64,000 nucleotides of DNA, from assembly GCF_964656455.1 (NCBI RefSeq), contig NC_135718.1, positions 144,256,262 through 144,320,261 of the forward strand, written 5' to 3'. Origin of the DNA: Halichoerus grypus. Its lineage: Eukaryota > Chordata > Mammalia > Carnivora > Phocidae. The position numbers and the translations under genes were made by a program. The notes beneath the pieces are model-generated. The model was given only the letters and a program-made list of their open reading frames with translations, had not been told where the DNA came from and did no database searches. Of the stretch, positions 43,738-55,495 are shown piece by piece (position 1 is the first letter of the stretch; each line of letters begins with the position of its first letter).

Positions 43738-43905
43738 TCTTATTACATCCTCCTGAAGTGGGTGCCTTTATTCCCTTCATTTCATGGCTCAGAAAACTGA
43801 GGTTCAGAGAGACTGAACAACTTTCCTAAGGCCACACACCTACAGAGAGGAATAGCAGAGTTCTAAGTCTGTGCACTCCCAAACTCTGCCCAGTGGTGGA
43901 CATTA
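43738..43905 (-). mobile_element. MIR SINE
   Basis: CCTTTATTCCCTTCATTTCATGGCTCAG, AAACTGAGGTTCAGAGAGAC, and CCTAAGGCCACACACCTACAG give the MIR core in reverse. Confidence 0.88.
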
Positions 43906-46189
43906 AGGATCCGAGTAACTGTTCATTTCATCCCTTTATTTGGATGGAGCAAGGAAAGCTCTAGAAGCTACAACATTTAATTTCCTTAACGTTCCTTAAC
44001 ACGATCTCTTCCTAAGCATCAAAAGTATCTTCAAGTTCTTCATGTGGTCTATCAAATCTTTGAATCGATTTTAAATATGGTGGTACCATAAACTCTGGGA
44101 TCAGTGTATCCATTTGAAAATTTTCTCTGAGTGAAGTGTGTGTTTCACTTTGTACAGAAATATTTATTTGGGGAGCCCAGACTTGTCCTCACAGACCAGG
44201 GATGTTCATATCGGTTGCTATGTGCAGAAGCAGAAGAAAGGGCCTTATGGGTCTCATTTAGGAAGACACATACGCTTTTGCCCCCTAGTTCAATCTCTGT
44301 AAAAGTTTAGTCGGTTAAAAATAAGTCAAACGAGTCTCTCGACTATCATAGTAATCAAACCAGTCCTGTGTGCAGAGGATGGCTCTGTCACTAGGTCAAA
44401 GTTCAACATTTTTTTTCCCTCTGGCATGAGAGTGAAGAGAGAACTACGGGTTTGGATGGTCTTAGATTTTTCTAAAATCAAATTTGTCGTGCATGAACAG
44501 CCTGAAACAGGATGCATAAGTTTGGAAAATGAATTCACAAAAGGACAAAAAGACAAGTGGATTCACTCATGCTAATGCCTCCAGATGGTGCGGAGCACAG
44601 AGCACAGCCCTGTCCTTGACATATCTTGCATATGTATGTCTCACATTTCAGAGGGCAGCGGAACAGGCCTAGTGTGTTCTAGGAAACTCTGCTGTGGCAG
44701 AGTCATTCTGAAGAACTTTACATCAAAAAGAGAAGTTGGAACCATTCCCTTTCAGCTGGCCCTCTGACTCCCCCCCTCCCCCCGTTTCAGTTGCTTTGAC
44801 TTGTTAATTCTTTTAGCCCATGGTAAAGCACTGGAGTGCTGGAGGTCAGTGAGAGGTTGAGGGAGTATCCGCCCTCCCTGGAGGGATACTGCCTCTCTGA
44901 TAGACCCCTTTGAGGCCCCTTTCCCAGCCATCTTCTGGATTGGTAACCAGAGTTTGTAGCCACCTCTGCTCCTCCTTTTCCACCCTGCTCCCTTGGTCTT
45001 CAGCGCCAGCTTCTGATGAATAGTTGCCACAGTAACCTGAGTTAACACCTCCAGTCTGCTCCCTCCTAAATGCAGAGATGAAAAGCGTAGAGGAAATAGG
45101 AGCTAAGAACAATGAATCTTCAACAGATGCATTTAAAAGGAACTGCAGTGTAATCACCAATAACCATTTAATACAAAAATCCAAATTAAATGGTCAGATT
45201 GTACTTTGCTTTTGATGGTATGCATTATTTTCCTTTTTTGGCATCTCTCCTAGATCATCTATCTTCCTTGTGTGAATGTTTCTAATTTCTAGCAGCAGTG
45301 ACTGAAAGTAATGTTTCTCAAGCGGGAGGGTAGGACTCATGAAGAGGTCAAAGGTTCTGATACAGAGAAAGAGCAGAGAATGGAAAACTGCAGGTTCTCA
45401 AACAGAAAGATCTAGCAGTCTCCAGGGTTTTCTCCCTCCAGTTTTGCCAGCTTCCCAAGCCACCAGCTTTTCTTTTTCTGTCCTGTCATCTCCACAGATC
45501 TAAATGATATTAACTGAAGACTGACAGGAGAAATAAGAGTGAGGTAACAGATAAGGTGTAAGAAAGGATAATGGGGAGAAAGATGGTTTTAGACTATCAT
45601 TGACTGTTGCTTCTCAAAATGTCCATAATCACTGAAAGCTTATGACTTTTTTTTTTTTTTTGAGAAACCCTCCATGACCTCTTCACTGTCTGACTTTTAT
45701 TTCTTCACCCAACCAATATTCCTTCCAACTTTATGTGTCAAATATACAGAGAGGAATACGACAGACAAGTTTTCATAGAGATTCTACAGGTATCTTAGCT
45801 TTTCCTCTTCAACTATTTGGTTGCTTGGGAATTAAAATAAGCTCTGCCAAACCAAGGTAAGGACATCAAAGTGACCAAGGTGACCAAAATGACTAAGATC
45901 AGGAATCTAACTGCTCAGTAGGGTCTGATAGGGTAGATTTTGAAAAGTATGTGGTTCAGACAAGAGAAGTCTTCTGGAGAAAGTACATGTCCCATGAGGT
46001 TAGAGAGGACACCACAGGTGGACAGCAGTGTAGGTAAGCTCTAATTCTTGAGCAGAGGTTCTTTGCTTCTGTTTTTCCTGCTTGCTGTCTTTGAGTGGCC
46101 TTGACCTCACAGGTCTCAACCCTAGCAAGGATACCCAGATCTACACACCAGAGCCATGATCCTCACTGGAGATTGAAAAGGAGAGATAT
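43906..46189. other. Unassigned noncoding sequence
   Basis: About 2.3 kb without recognised repeats. Overlapping minus ORFs (44752-45048, 98 codons; 44846-45184, 112 codons) are in different frames and show no domain. A T run lies at 45648-45661, and a short array of TGACC-type half-sites at 45872-45895. Confidence 0.4.
45872..45895. promoter_or_regulatory. Three evenly spaced TGACCA-type half-sites
   Basis: TGACCA (45872-45877), TGACCA (45881-45886) and TGACTA (45890-45895), each separated by 3 bases. On the minus strand this is a direct repeat of TGGTCA with 3-bp spacing (DR3 geometry). Each half-site departs from the ideal AGGTCA, so receptor binding is only a possibility. Confidence 0.25.
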
Positions 46190-48040
46190 TAGGATCATCA
46201 TTTTTTTTCAGTTTTATGCTCATTATTTCATATAGTGTCTTTTAAAACAGTTAAGAGTAAAAAAATATATTTATATTGTCTTTTCAATTTTCCTACATAA
46301 TTATTTGTATTGGTTCGTGTGGATTCAAGTTACCATTTCTTTTCTGCCCAAAGAACATCCTTTACTAGTTCATGTAAGGCAGGTCTGCTATCAGTAAGTT
46401 TTCTTGGCTTCTGCTTATCTGGAAATATCTTTATTTTGCCTTCATGTTTGAAGGGTGGTTTTGTTGGATATAGAATTTTTGGTTGACAGTTGTTTGTTCT
46501 TGAGCCCCTTTGTCTTTGCACAGTTTGACCATGATGTGTCAAGGTGTGATTCTCTTCTGAGTTTATCCTACTTGAGATTTGCTGAGTTTTTGGCTGTGTG
46601 GATGAATGTTTTTAAAATCAAAGTTGGGAAGTGTTCAGACATTATTTCTTTGAGTATTTTTTTCAGCCCCTTTCTCTCTCTCTCTTTCTCTCTTTTTCTT
46701 TCCCCCCTTTGAGGACTCTATTACGTGAAGATTGGTATCTCACAGGTCTCTGGTACACTGTATATTTTTCTTCATTCTTTTTCTTTATATACTTCAGATT
46801 GGATCATCTCTTCTTATGTATCTTCAAGTTTGCTGATTCTTCTGCCAGTTCGAATCTGGTTTTGAATACCTCTAGTGAATTTTTCATTTTTGGCTCAGAA
46901 TTTTTTTTGGCTCTTTTTCTTTAATAATTTCTATTTCTTTATCGATATTCTCTACTTGGTGAAGCATTATTATAATACTTTCATTTAATTATTTAAATAT
47001 GGTTTCTTTTTCATTCTTTGGACAGATTTATAATAGTACATTTGAAGTCTCTGTACTAAGTCCAACATCTGGACTCTCTTAGAGACAGTTTCTATTCACT
47101 GCTTGTTTTCCTGTGTGTGGGCTACTGGTTCCTGTTTCAACATTTTAGATAATATATTGTAACATCTGGATTTTGTATCCTCCCAAGGGGTTGTTGTTTT
47201 TGCTGTTTTGTTTGTTTGCTTAGTGACTTTCCTGGACTGATAGAATCTGCTCAATGTGCGGCCACTAAAATCACTGATCGGGTTCTTGGTTTTGTTTTTA
47301 TGTTTAAGCCAGGCATCCTAGCAGTCGATTCTGGCTCAGCATCACTGAGTGGTTATCTAATGATTGGTTAGAAGTTTACCTTAAACATCTTGAGCCAGCA
47401 AGGCTTCCACCCATTGCCAAGAGATCTGTGTGGGTATGTGCACACATCCAAAGCTTAGAGGGTTCACCATTCTATCTCTGCTTCATTTAGGGGTCCTGGG
47501 ACCCTCTTTTCTCAGTGTACATGCATCCTTGTACATGTGCATAATCTTCCAGACCCCTTGGAGATTTTCAAAACCCCCATGGCTGTCTCGTTTCCCTAAA
47601 TATTCCTTCTAAATTTTTGTCTGATTTCTTGCTTTTCCAACTAGTATTGTAGCCTTAGGCAGCTGCAATATTGGCCTTCCCAATTGTTTGCTATTAATTG
47701 CTATTGTTTTTGACAATGCCCCAGGGTATGAGATTTTTCTGGGGAACTTCAAATCAGATCAGCACTCTCCATGGCAGTGAGGCTGCCTGTCTTCATAGTT
47801 AATTATACCATGGACTTGGGGGATGGGGTGGGAACAGCTCCAGATGAAAATGATACAGACCCCACTGTTCTTACTGAGGGTCAGGAGTTTTCTTCAGTAA
47901 ATTCTTTTCAATTTGTTGTATGACTTTAGCTAATTTCTAGAGTTCTGAAATGATTGCTACTGATAATTTTGTTTTATCAGTGCTTTTTAAAGGAGGACTT
48001 ACCAAGGCCCTCACTCCACCATTCTGTGAGTGCCCAGCTT
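46190..48040 (-). mobile_element. Old L1 or HAL1: ORF1 and 5' region
   Basis: On +, CTAGTTCATGTAAGGCAGGTCTGC, GAAATATCTTTATTTTGCC, TATAGAATTTTTGGTTGACAG. The minus frame 46330-46542 reads NCQPKILYPTKPPFKHEGKI and DKQKPRKLTDSRPALHELVK, the C-terminal domain of L1/HAL1 ORF1. Antisense coiled-coil-coding sequence follows (GATTCTTCTGCCAGTTCGAATC, CCTCTAGTGAATTTTTCATTT) to about 47080. Beyond lies 5'UTR-type DNA ending near CTCACTCCACCATTCTGTGAG. No reverse transcriptase sequence is attached, which fits HAL1 but also a broken L1. Confidence 0.82.
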
Positions 48041-48158
48041 TTTTAGGACTTCCAGATGATACTTGGAACTTAATTAATTATAAGAAAACTCCAGCCACAA
48101 AAGCAGGTATGTTACTGGTTGGGATGGTAGCAAAGTAATTGCAAGCAATTGAAAAATC
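48041..48158. other. Short unassigned spacer
   Basis: No feature seen. Confidence 0.3.
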
Positions 48159-48167
48159 TATTCACAT

Positions 48168-48366
48168 AAACTGGGTGGCTCGGTTGGGTAAGTGTCCGAC
48201 TCTTGGCTTTAGCTCAGGTCATGATCTCATGGGTCATGAGATTGGGCCCCGCACTGGGCTCCGCGCTCAGCCAGGAGTCTGTTTGAAGATTCTCTCCCTC
48301 CACCCCTCCCCCAGCATACATGCATGCTCTCTCCCTAAAATAAATAAATCTTTTTTTAAGGAAGTG
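48168..48366 (+). mobile_element. Can-SINE in forward orientation, slightly truncated head
   Basis: AACTGGGTGGCTCGGTTGGGTAAGTGTCCGACTC, CAGGTCATGATCTCATGGGTC, GAGTCTGTTTGAAGATTCTCTC, and AAAATAAATAAATC. Target duplication TATTCACAT (48159-48167 and 48367-48375). The first few bases of the tRNA-like head are missing. Confidence 0.92.
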
Positions 48367-48375
48367 TATTCACAT

Positions 48376-48549
48376 TACTTAAAAACAAATTAATTCAGTG
48401 TGAAATATATGAAAGCAAGAAGTTTTGTAGATTTGTCACCAGAAAGTGTTCAATAACTAGCTTTCCTTTGGAACTTTCATATTATCCTTCGCATATCCCA
48501 ATCAGTGTGTTACCAAATTATTTTCTAATCATTTGTTAAGGAGTCCATA
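48376..48549. other. Short unassigned sequence
   Basis: No feature supported. Confidence 0.3.
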
Positions 48550-48682
48550 GTCTTCACTAAATTACATGCTCCTCAAAATAAGGAATTGTGTTTTAATAAT
48601 CTAAGGGACCTATCTCTCAATGTATGGTCAGAGCCCCCAGTAGATACTCAATAAATGCTTGCTCAATATTGTTGAATGTGTA
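48550..48682 (+). mobile_element. L2 3'-end fragment
   Basis: ACATGCTCCTCAAAATAAGGAATTGTGTTTTAATA and CCCCAGTAGATACTCAATAAATGCTTGCTC. GTTGAATGTG follows, the L2 terminal order. Confidence 0.75.
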
Positions 48683-49980
48683 GTTACTTTAAGAGACAGC
48701 CTAAGGCTGAGGGCAATGCCAATGGTACCTAACTGTGGAACAATCTGGACTTCGTTTCTTAAAAAATCAATTTTTTGGCACATAAATTTCAGAAATTGAT
48801 TTGAGTTTTTCTTTGATACACATTCTGTGGTTAATTATCTTTAACCTAATCTGGTATTGACTTCTGAGACATCTTTCTTTCAAGTAACCTATTCCCTAAA
48901 GAAAATTGCTAAAACCATCCTGGGTACTTCTGTTACGTTTAATGGCACCTCCATGACTTGGGCTAACTTCTGATGTGTGTTCACAGTAGCTTGAACAAAT
49001 TATAGTTATCAACCATTTTGAGAACACCTGATAGAAAAAGCTCAGCACACTATGTGCACTCCATTACCTCCTCCAGCTGCCTGTATTCCCCCTGGGATCC
49101 CGTCTATGCTGAGTTACCACTGTTGTGACAATCCCTTTGACTATAGGGACTCTGTCCTTATCGTATTGCTCTCCCTCTGTTCTCTTCATCTCAAGTGTGA
49201 GATTGGCTTTCCCTCTAATTTTACATTGTGCAGCAGATTGGTAACAAAAATATATCAAAGTTTGAGGATAATGGAAAGGAAATAGCCACATTGCACAGGG
49301 CCAGAATGTCTGGGGGGGTGGCCTGTATCAGATCTGTTGTCTGCCTCACGTGTAGCTAATATCCATGTGGCCATGCGGAGCACACCTACCACCTCTGGAC
49401 TTGCTAGTAGGCATCTCCGTATCCAAGTGTGAGCCCTGCTCTCTTCTGGCTCCAGAAGAGAAAGGGGTTTTCTCCCTCATGCCAGACTAAGACCTACCTT
49501 CTGATTCCTCATTCCCTGACCGAGAATTATTCCCTTTTCCCAATGTGAAGCAACCCAAATAAAGACCCTCTTTTCAAGGGTCTTTTACCTCTCCCCATGA
49601 GATCTAATCCTGTGACCCCCAACAGAACAATCACAAAAAAATACAACATTACTATTTTTCAAAGCCTGAGTTAGTTGGTCTGAAAGAAAAGAAGGTATTT
49701 TATACAAATTATACAAATTTTATACAAAATTTTTCATCCCTTCTCATTAAATATTCAAAAAAATCTGGAGGTCCAGTCCTACCTACTGTCAGTTTATCGC
49801 ATAAATTTGCTAAGTATTCTAGGCAAGGTGACTTTCTAGGTACCATGATAATTATAAAGATAGTCAAGTTAAAGTTCCTTAAAATGTATGTTTTGAATAA
49901 GAGAAATACTTGCTGGCAATTAACTGTGGATGACTGTTAGGCGAACGTGATAATCCTGTGTACTGATATGGCCACGGGGA
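48683..49980. other. Unassigned noncoding sequence
   Basis: Unique-looking. Two opposite 75-77 codon ORFs at 49052-49291 mirror each other. No gene. Confidence 0.4.
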
Positions 49981-49984
49981 AGGA

Positions 49985-50320
49985 GAGTCATTACAGTAGG
50001 AGAGAGTTGGGGAATGTAGATCAGGGAAGATTTCGTTGATGAACTGGTATTTGAATTGGATTTTGAGGGATAGGTAGGATTTTAACTGGTGGAATTTGAG
50101 AAGGCACTCCTGGTGGAAGGAAGAAACTGCGTATACAAAGGCACGGAGGTGAGAAAGAAGTGAGCGTGCTCAGGAAATGCTGAGCTGCCCCGCTTAGCCA
50201 CAGCTCTTGATATTAGGGAGAGTGGTAGGGAAAAAAAGCTGGGAATGTAAGAAGGGGACAATCACATAGGGCCTTGAATAGCTGCTAGGAAATTTGGAGA
50301 CCTTTTCTACAAAGAGGAGA
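49985..50320. repeat. Ancient mammalian repeat, same family as 34.74-35.00 kb
   Basis: GATCAGGGAAGATTTCGTTGATGAACTGGTATTTGAATTGGATTTTGAGGGAT and GGCACTCCTGGTGGAAGG, GTATACAAAGGCACGGAGGTGAG, GGGCCTTGAATAG. The same order as in the earlier copy. The repeat may extend further, to about 51090. Confidence 0.6.
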
Positions 50321-51343
50321 GAGAAGAAAGTGGTGAGTTAACCCTTAGGTTGCCAAAGAGGTAACTGGGGATTCTGTAGCTCTGTGGGGGTTTTGTTTGT
50401 TTTGTACGTTAGACTAATGTTTTCTGTGTCAGTGACAAGCTCTCTAGTAAAATGTTATGTTGATAAGGCCACAGCATCTGGCAGATAGATTTCCTAGGGT
50501 GAGCGAACAGAAATATCTGCTGAACTCTTAGAAAGTGCCATTTAATGAAGTGGATGGTGCCAAATGTTGGGTTGAAGGAAAGGGGATGGGAAGGGTGAGT
50601 TTCAGCAAGAGTATCCCTTGGGAGTTTTCCTAAGAGTGGTGTTCAAGTATTTAGAGTATGGAGGGTGGCAGGAAGAGGTTATTCCAGATTTGCACATGAT
50701 TCATTTTTTTATTGAACGTGCCAATAGAGACAATATTGATACTCGGAAGCTATCATCTCTTGAGTTTTAACATTGGTTTTCTTTAGTCCACCCTACCATT
50801 TGCCTCCATGACCCAGCATATCACAGTTACGGTGGTCTCCGCTCAGCAAGCTGATAGATTCCTCTCACACCAAAGAAAAAGGAGGGGTGTCTAGGAGACA
50901 GAACTCACTTGCATGCTTCCCTTCCGTCTACTGTCGGGTCCTCCAAGCAGAGGTGTGTGGTACCAATATGACACTGGCTTCTGATCCATTTCTAGGTGCA
51001 GGAAATAGTCTAAGAGATGGAGTTTGGGTGATAAAAGGTTAGAATTGCCAGCAATTTTGATTGTTTATGGTGTCATGGCAAAGAGTATTGGAAATGAGGA
51101 CTGACCTGAAAAGTCTGAGTGGTGCCTAGGGTTGGGAAAAGTGGATTGGGAAGAGAGTAGAATGGGGAGAAAACTTGACAGACGCTAGTCAGGAAGAGTG
51201 GTCCAGAATACTGGGCCTGGAACTATTCATTACCTAACTTGTCCTCACAGCTGGCCCTCCCTCACTTCCTCACCATATCAGAGCCCAGAACAGAGAGTCC
51301 AGCTTGGGACGGAGCTCCATGAAATGGAGCACCAGCCTCCAAC
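50321..51343. other. Unassigned noncoding sequence (possibly continuing old repeat)
   Basis: TTTCCTAGGGTGAGCGAACAGAAATATC and ATGGAGTTTGGGTGATAAAAGG hint at the same old family, but support is weak. Confidence 0.35.
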
Positions 51344-51359
51344 AGCTGCCAGTCTTCTT

Positions 51360-52189
51360 CTTTTTTTTTTTTTTATTGTTATGTTAATCCCCATACATTA
51401 CATCATTAGTTTTAGATATAGTGTTCCATGATTCATTGTTTGTGCATAACACCCAGTGCTCCATGCAGAACGTGCCCTCCTCAATACCCATCACCAGGCT
51501 AACCCATCCTCCCAACCCCCTCCCCTCTAGAACCCTCAGTTTGTTTTTCAGAGTCCATTGTCTCTCATGGTTCTTCTCCCCCTCCGATTTCCCCCCCTTC
51601 ATTCTTCCCCTCCTGCTACATTCTTCTTCTTCTTTTTTTCTTTCTTAACATATATTGCATTATTTGTTTCAGAGGTACAGATCTGAGATTCAACAGTCTT
51701 GCACAATTCACAGCGCTTACCAGAACACATACCCTCCCCAGTGTCCATCACCCAGTCACCCCATCCCTCCCACCCCACCCCCCACTCCAGCAACCCTCAG
51801 TCTGTTTCCTGAGATTAAGAATTCCTCATATCAGTGAGGTCATATGATACATGTCTTTCTCTGTTTGACTTATTTCGCTCAGCATAATGCCCTCCAGTTC
51901 CATCCACGTCGTTGCAAATGGCAAGATCTTATTCCTTTTGATGGCTGCATAATATTCCATTGTATATATATACCACATCTTCTTTATCCATTCATCTGTT
52001 GATGGACATCTTGGCTCTTTCCACAGTTTGGCTATTGTGGACATTGCTGCTATAAACATCGGGGTGCACGTAGCCTTTCGGGTCCCTACTTTTGTATCTT
52101 TGGGGTAAATACCCAGTAGTGCAATTGCTGGATCATATGGTAGCTCTATTTTCAACTTTTTGAGGAACCTCCATACTGTTTTCCAGAGT
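51360..52189 (-). mobile_element. Composite L1 insertion with two different 3' regions
   Basis: Two L1 3' parts lie head to tail inside one target duplication, AGCTGCCAGTCTTCTT (51344-51359 and 52190-52205). The left part, 51360-51612, starts with a T run and TTAATCCCCATACATTACATC, like the 41.56 kb L1 3'UTR. A T-rich boundary (51621-51645) follows. The right part, 51646-52189, starts AACATATATTGCATTATTTG, like the 35.38 kb L1, and continues into ORF2. Its minus ORF 51826-52155 reads [32 protein letters not shown] and ends TSLI; it is open but only the C-terminal 109 codons. Confidence 0.85.
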
Positions 52190-52205
52190 AGCTGCCAGTC
52201 TTCTT

Positions 52206-53309
52206 AGGGAATAACAGGACTCTGTCCTGGAAGATTTCCTTCTATTCAAGTGTTCTGACAGGTATCAGCCCCTCATGTTGACCCTGGAACCAGCTTCTCT
52301 CTCCTCCTGTCTCTGCAGCATATGATTTGATTAGAGGGAAAATATTTCCTTTTGCGCACCTCGGTCACCCCCCTTGTTGGCTCAGTCAGTGGGGCTGTTT
52401 CTCTCCCCCCCCGACTCCCCAACCCAGCAGAAAGATTTTGTTGTCTTTCGATGAGTCCTACTTTGAGGAAGGTACAGGGCACCAGGTTGTGTGAATCACT
52501 GGAGGCAGTTCCTTGAGTCCTCTTGGAAAACTTATTTCTGGGAGAATGCCAACCCCATTTTATGGGGATGGCAGGGCTGCAGATGGAACTTGGAAATAAG
52601 TGGTTGCCTTGGGCCAACTCCACAGACAAATGATGAGCTAATTTCTCCTCAGTAAGAGCATTCTGTATTTGCTGGTCAGAATCTGCCAAGAAGTTCAAAT
52701 TCATATGCTTAGAGCTGTATCTCCCCTTATGTCTATCTGGCTCCATTTAATGTTTAAATAGCCCATTCATTGAGCCTTAGGCTGAACAGCGTGGAGTCAT
52801 TTATTCATAGCTGAGGTGGTAATCAAGCTAATGAAGGAAGACCAAGGAAGGAGAGAGAGAGAGAGTCAGCTGAATTTAAGGGTGAAACATTTTGTGCTAT
52901 GGTATGTGTCTATGTGTGTTCAACTGTCCATTAGTCACATGGAGCTCTTCCTCATTGTGAATTATTTGAAGCACATTTTATCTCCGGTTGACTTCCATTT
53001 AGAAAATGTCTTTTCCATCCTCCCCATTGTATGTTTTTTTTTTTTTTATGAAATCAAGGAAGGTAAATTTATATTGTCACCTACATGAAACATAATTAGA
53101 AAGAAGAATCAACTATCTCAAAATCACTGTAATGTTTTCTAGAACCAAATACAAATATTTTTGAATTGTTGTCCAACATTTTGAAAGGGTCTGTGTTTCT
53201 GTTCATTACCATACCAAAGATAACCAGGAATCCAAATTAAAGTACTATCTAGCTTCATGTTAGAATAAGGGAGACCAGATTATATTTCTCAACTTGCATG
53301 CTATTACAA
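52206..53309. other. Unassigned noncoding sequence
   Basis: Unique-looking. The 157-codon minus ORF at 52273-52746 has no recognisable domain. A T run lies at 53034-53047. Confidence 0.4.
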
Positions 53310-53836
53310 TTAAAAAAAACAGCTTTATTGAGATATAATTCACATACCATACAATTTACTCACTTAAAGTATATTCTTCAGCAGCTTTTGTGCATTCACA
53401 GATATGTGCAACTATCACCACAGTCAATTTTGGAACATTTTTACACCTCACAAGGGAATCCTAGATCTTTTAGCTATCATCTTTTAGCTAGGGAGCTCCC
53501 TATCCCATTGCCCCAGCCTGAAGCAAATCAAATCTACTTTCTGTCTCTACAGATTTCCCTGTTCTGGACACTTTATATGCATGGAATCCCACAATATCTG
53601 GTCTTTTGTGACTAGTTTATTTCACTTAGCATGTTTTCAAGGTTCATCTATGTTGTAGCTTATACCAGCATTTCATTCCTTTTCAAGGCCAAATAATATT
53701 CCATGGTATAACTATATCACATTCTGTTTATCCATTTGTCCATTGATGGACATTTGGGTTGTTTCCCCCTTTTGGCTATTCTGAATAACGCTGCTGTGAA
53801 CGCTCATGTACAAGTTCTTGTATGGACGTATGCGTG
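53310..53836 (-). mobile_element. Old L1 (L1M-type) 3' region
   Basis: AAAACAGCTTTATTGAGATATAATTCACATACCATAC, GGAACATTTTTACACCTCAC, GTCTCTACAGATTTCCCTGTTCTGGACA, CATGTTTTCAAGGTTCATC, ATTTGTCCATTGATGGACATTTGGGTTG. Related to the copy at 5.07-5.46 kb but extending further into antisense ORF2. Confidence 0.92.
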
Positions 53837-54184
53837 CTGTTACAGCTTCTGCTGTCAACCATAAAAAGTTCATCCATCTGTTTTCTGCGTCCAATGTGGC
53901 AGACATTGTTGTTGTCCTGCCCAGTCCATACAGAGATAATAAACAATTAGATAAATAAACAAGTAGGGGAAGAATAGACAAAGCAATGCAGAAGAACTCC
54001 AAATGATTTATGTAGATATTCAACCCGCGAGGAGGTTGAGAACAACTTCCTGCTCAGGTGTGGCCCGCACATAGTGACTTCCTTCCAAGGAGGACAGGAT
54101 GGAAAGGGGGAATAGCAGAGTAATTGGCAGGGTGGGAATCTGATAAATTCTATCTCAGCCAAGGGATTGAGGTAAACATCCACA
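53837..54184. other. Unassigned noncoding sequence
   Basis: Unique-looking between two L1 pieces of opposite strand. The 103- and 78-codon minus ORFs here are unsupported. Confidence 0.35.
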
Positions 54185-54679
54185 GGGATAGACCTTACCG
54201 ATAGTATGCACCCTTGATGTGAAGTGACGGAATGTCACTTATGTGGTCTTCCTCCTAAAAACATATAACCCCTCTAACTATGAGAAAAATGTCAGATAAA
54301 CTCCAGTTGAGGGACACCCTACATAAAACACCACCAGTACATCTCACAACTGTCCAGGTCACCAAAAACAAGGACGGTCTGAGAAACTGTCACAGCCAGG
54401 GGGGTCTAAGGAGATATGATGGCTAAACATAATGGGGTGCCCTGGGTCAGATCCTGGCATAGGACAAGGGCACGAGGGAAAAACAAAGGAGAACTTAATA
54501 AAATATGAACTTTAGTTAATAATAAAGTATCAATTTTGGCTTACTAATTGTGACAAATCTATCATATTGATATAAGAGACTACAAATAGGGGAAACCACG
54601 TGTGGGGTATTTGGAACTCTGTAGTTTTCTGTAAGCCTAAAACTATTCTTGAAAAACTCTTTAAAAAATAAATGAAGAC
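54185..54679 (+). mobile_element. Old L1 3'UTR and A-rich tail
   Basis: ACATATAACCCCTCTAACTATGAGAAAAATGTCAGATAAACTCCAGTTGAGGGACA, GAAACTGTCACAGCCAG, CTAAGGAGATATGATGGCTAAA, and GTAAGCCTAAAACTATTC. The order is that of an L1M-type 3' end, finishing in an A-rich tail (AAAAAATAAATGAAGAC) where a Can-SINE has landed. Confidence 0.75.
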
Positions 54680-54882
54680 TGGGGTGCCTGGGGTGCCTCA
54701 GTGGGGTAGTGTCTGACTCTTGATTTCAGCCCAGGTCGTGATCTCATGGGTCGTGAGATCGAGCTCTGCACGCTCAGTGGGGAGTCTGCTCAAGATTTTC
54801 TCTCTCTCCTCCCTCTGCCCCTCCACCCACGTGTGTATGTGTGCTCTCTCCCTCTCTCTCAAATAAATAAATAAAATCTTGT
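54680..54882 (+). mobile_element. Can-SINE inserted at an L1 tail
   Basis: TGGGGTGCCTGGGGTGCCTCAGTGGGGTAGTGTCTGACTC, CAGGTCGTGATCTCATGGGTC and AAATAAATAAATAAAATC. AAAAAATAAATGAAGAC (54663-54679) and AAAAAATGATGAAGAC (54883-54898) form the target duplication. Confidence 0.93.
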
Positions 54883-54898
54883 AAAAAATGATGAAGAC

Positions 54899-55084
54899 AT
54901 CATTTTAAAAAAACGCAAATTCATTAATTTCCTAATTCTTATTCTCCTTTGCAGATATCCATTTCTCTGCAGCCAGAGCACCAGGGAATACTGCCTATGA
55001 CAAATTCTCCAGGGTAAAGAAGTCAACTTTGAGGATACCAACAAGGAAAGAGGACAGGGCTGGGATCCAGGAAACCCTACTCTA
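54899..55084. other. Short unassigned sequence
   Basis: No feature seen. Confidence 0.3.
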
Positions 55085-55495
55085 GACTCGAATTTCCTAT
55101 GTGACCAGGACAGCCACTTCGTCTGTCTGGGTTACCGTTTTCTCACAAAACTCTGTGTGTGGGTTGGAATAGTTGAATGCTAAGGTCTTGGCTAGCCTAA
55201 AGGTGTAGTCTTACACTTGCTCAGGTGTCCTGTTTGACAGCTCTTTTCTTCACAGACCCCACATCTGGCGCTTCAGCATATTCTGGGGTCTCTCCCTGAA
55301 ACCTATCACTTCTCACTTCTGGAGCTGCTACTGTCTTGGTCCAGGCAACCATCATCCTTTCTGGGATTATTATTTAGAAACTGCTGCAGGGTTGTAACGA
55401 GAATGATATGAGCCAATACATGTAAAGTACATAGAGCAGGGGCTGGCCCACAGTAGGCATGCACCAAGCATTGGCGATCATTGGTATTATTAGGG
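55085..55495 (+). mobile_element. MIR-type fragments (two pieces)
   Basis: TCGAATTTCCTATGTGACCAGGACAGCCACTTCG (55089-55123) resembles the MIR core. GTTGTAACGAGAATGATATGAGCCAATACATGTAAAGTACATAG, then CCCACAGTAGGCATGCACC (55392-55470), resembles the MIR 3' part. The middle is not convincing, so this may be one MIR with an insertion or two pieces. Confidence 0.6.
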
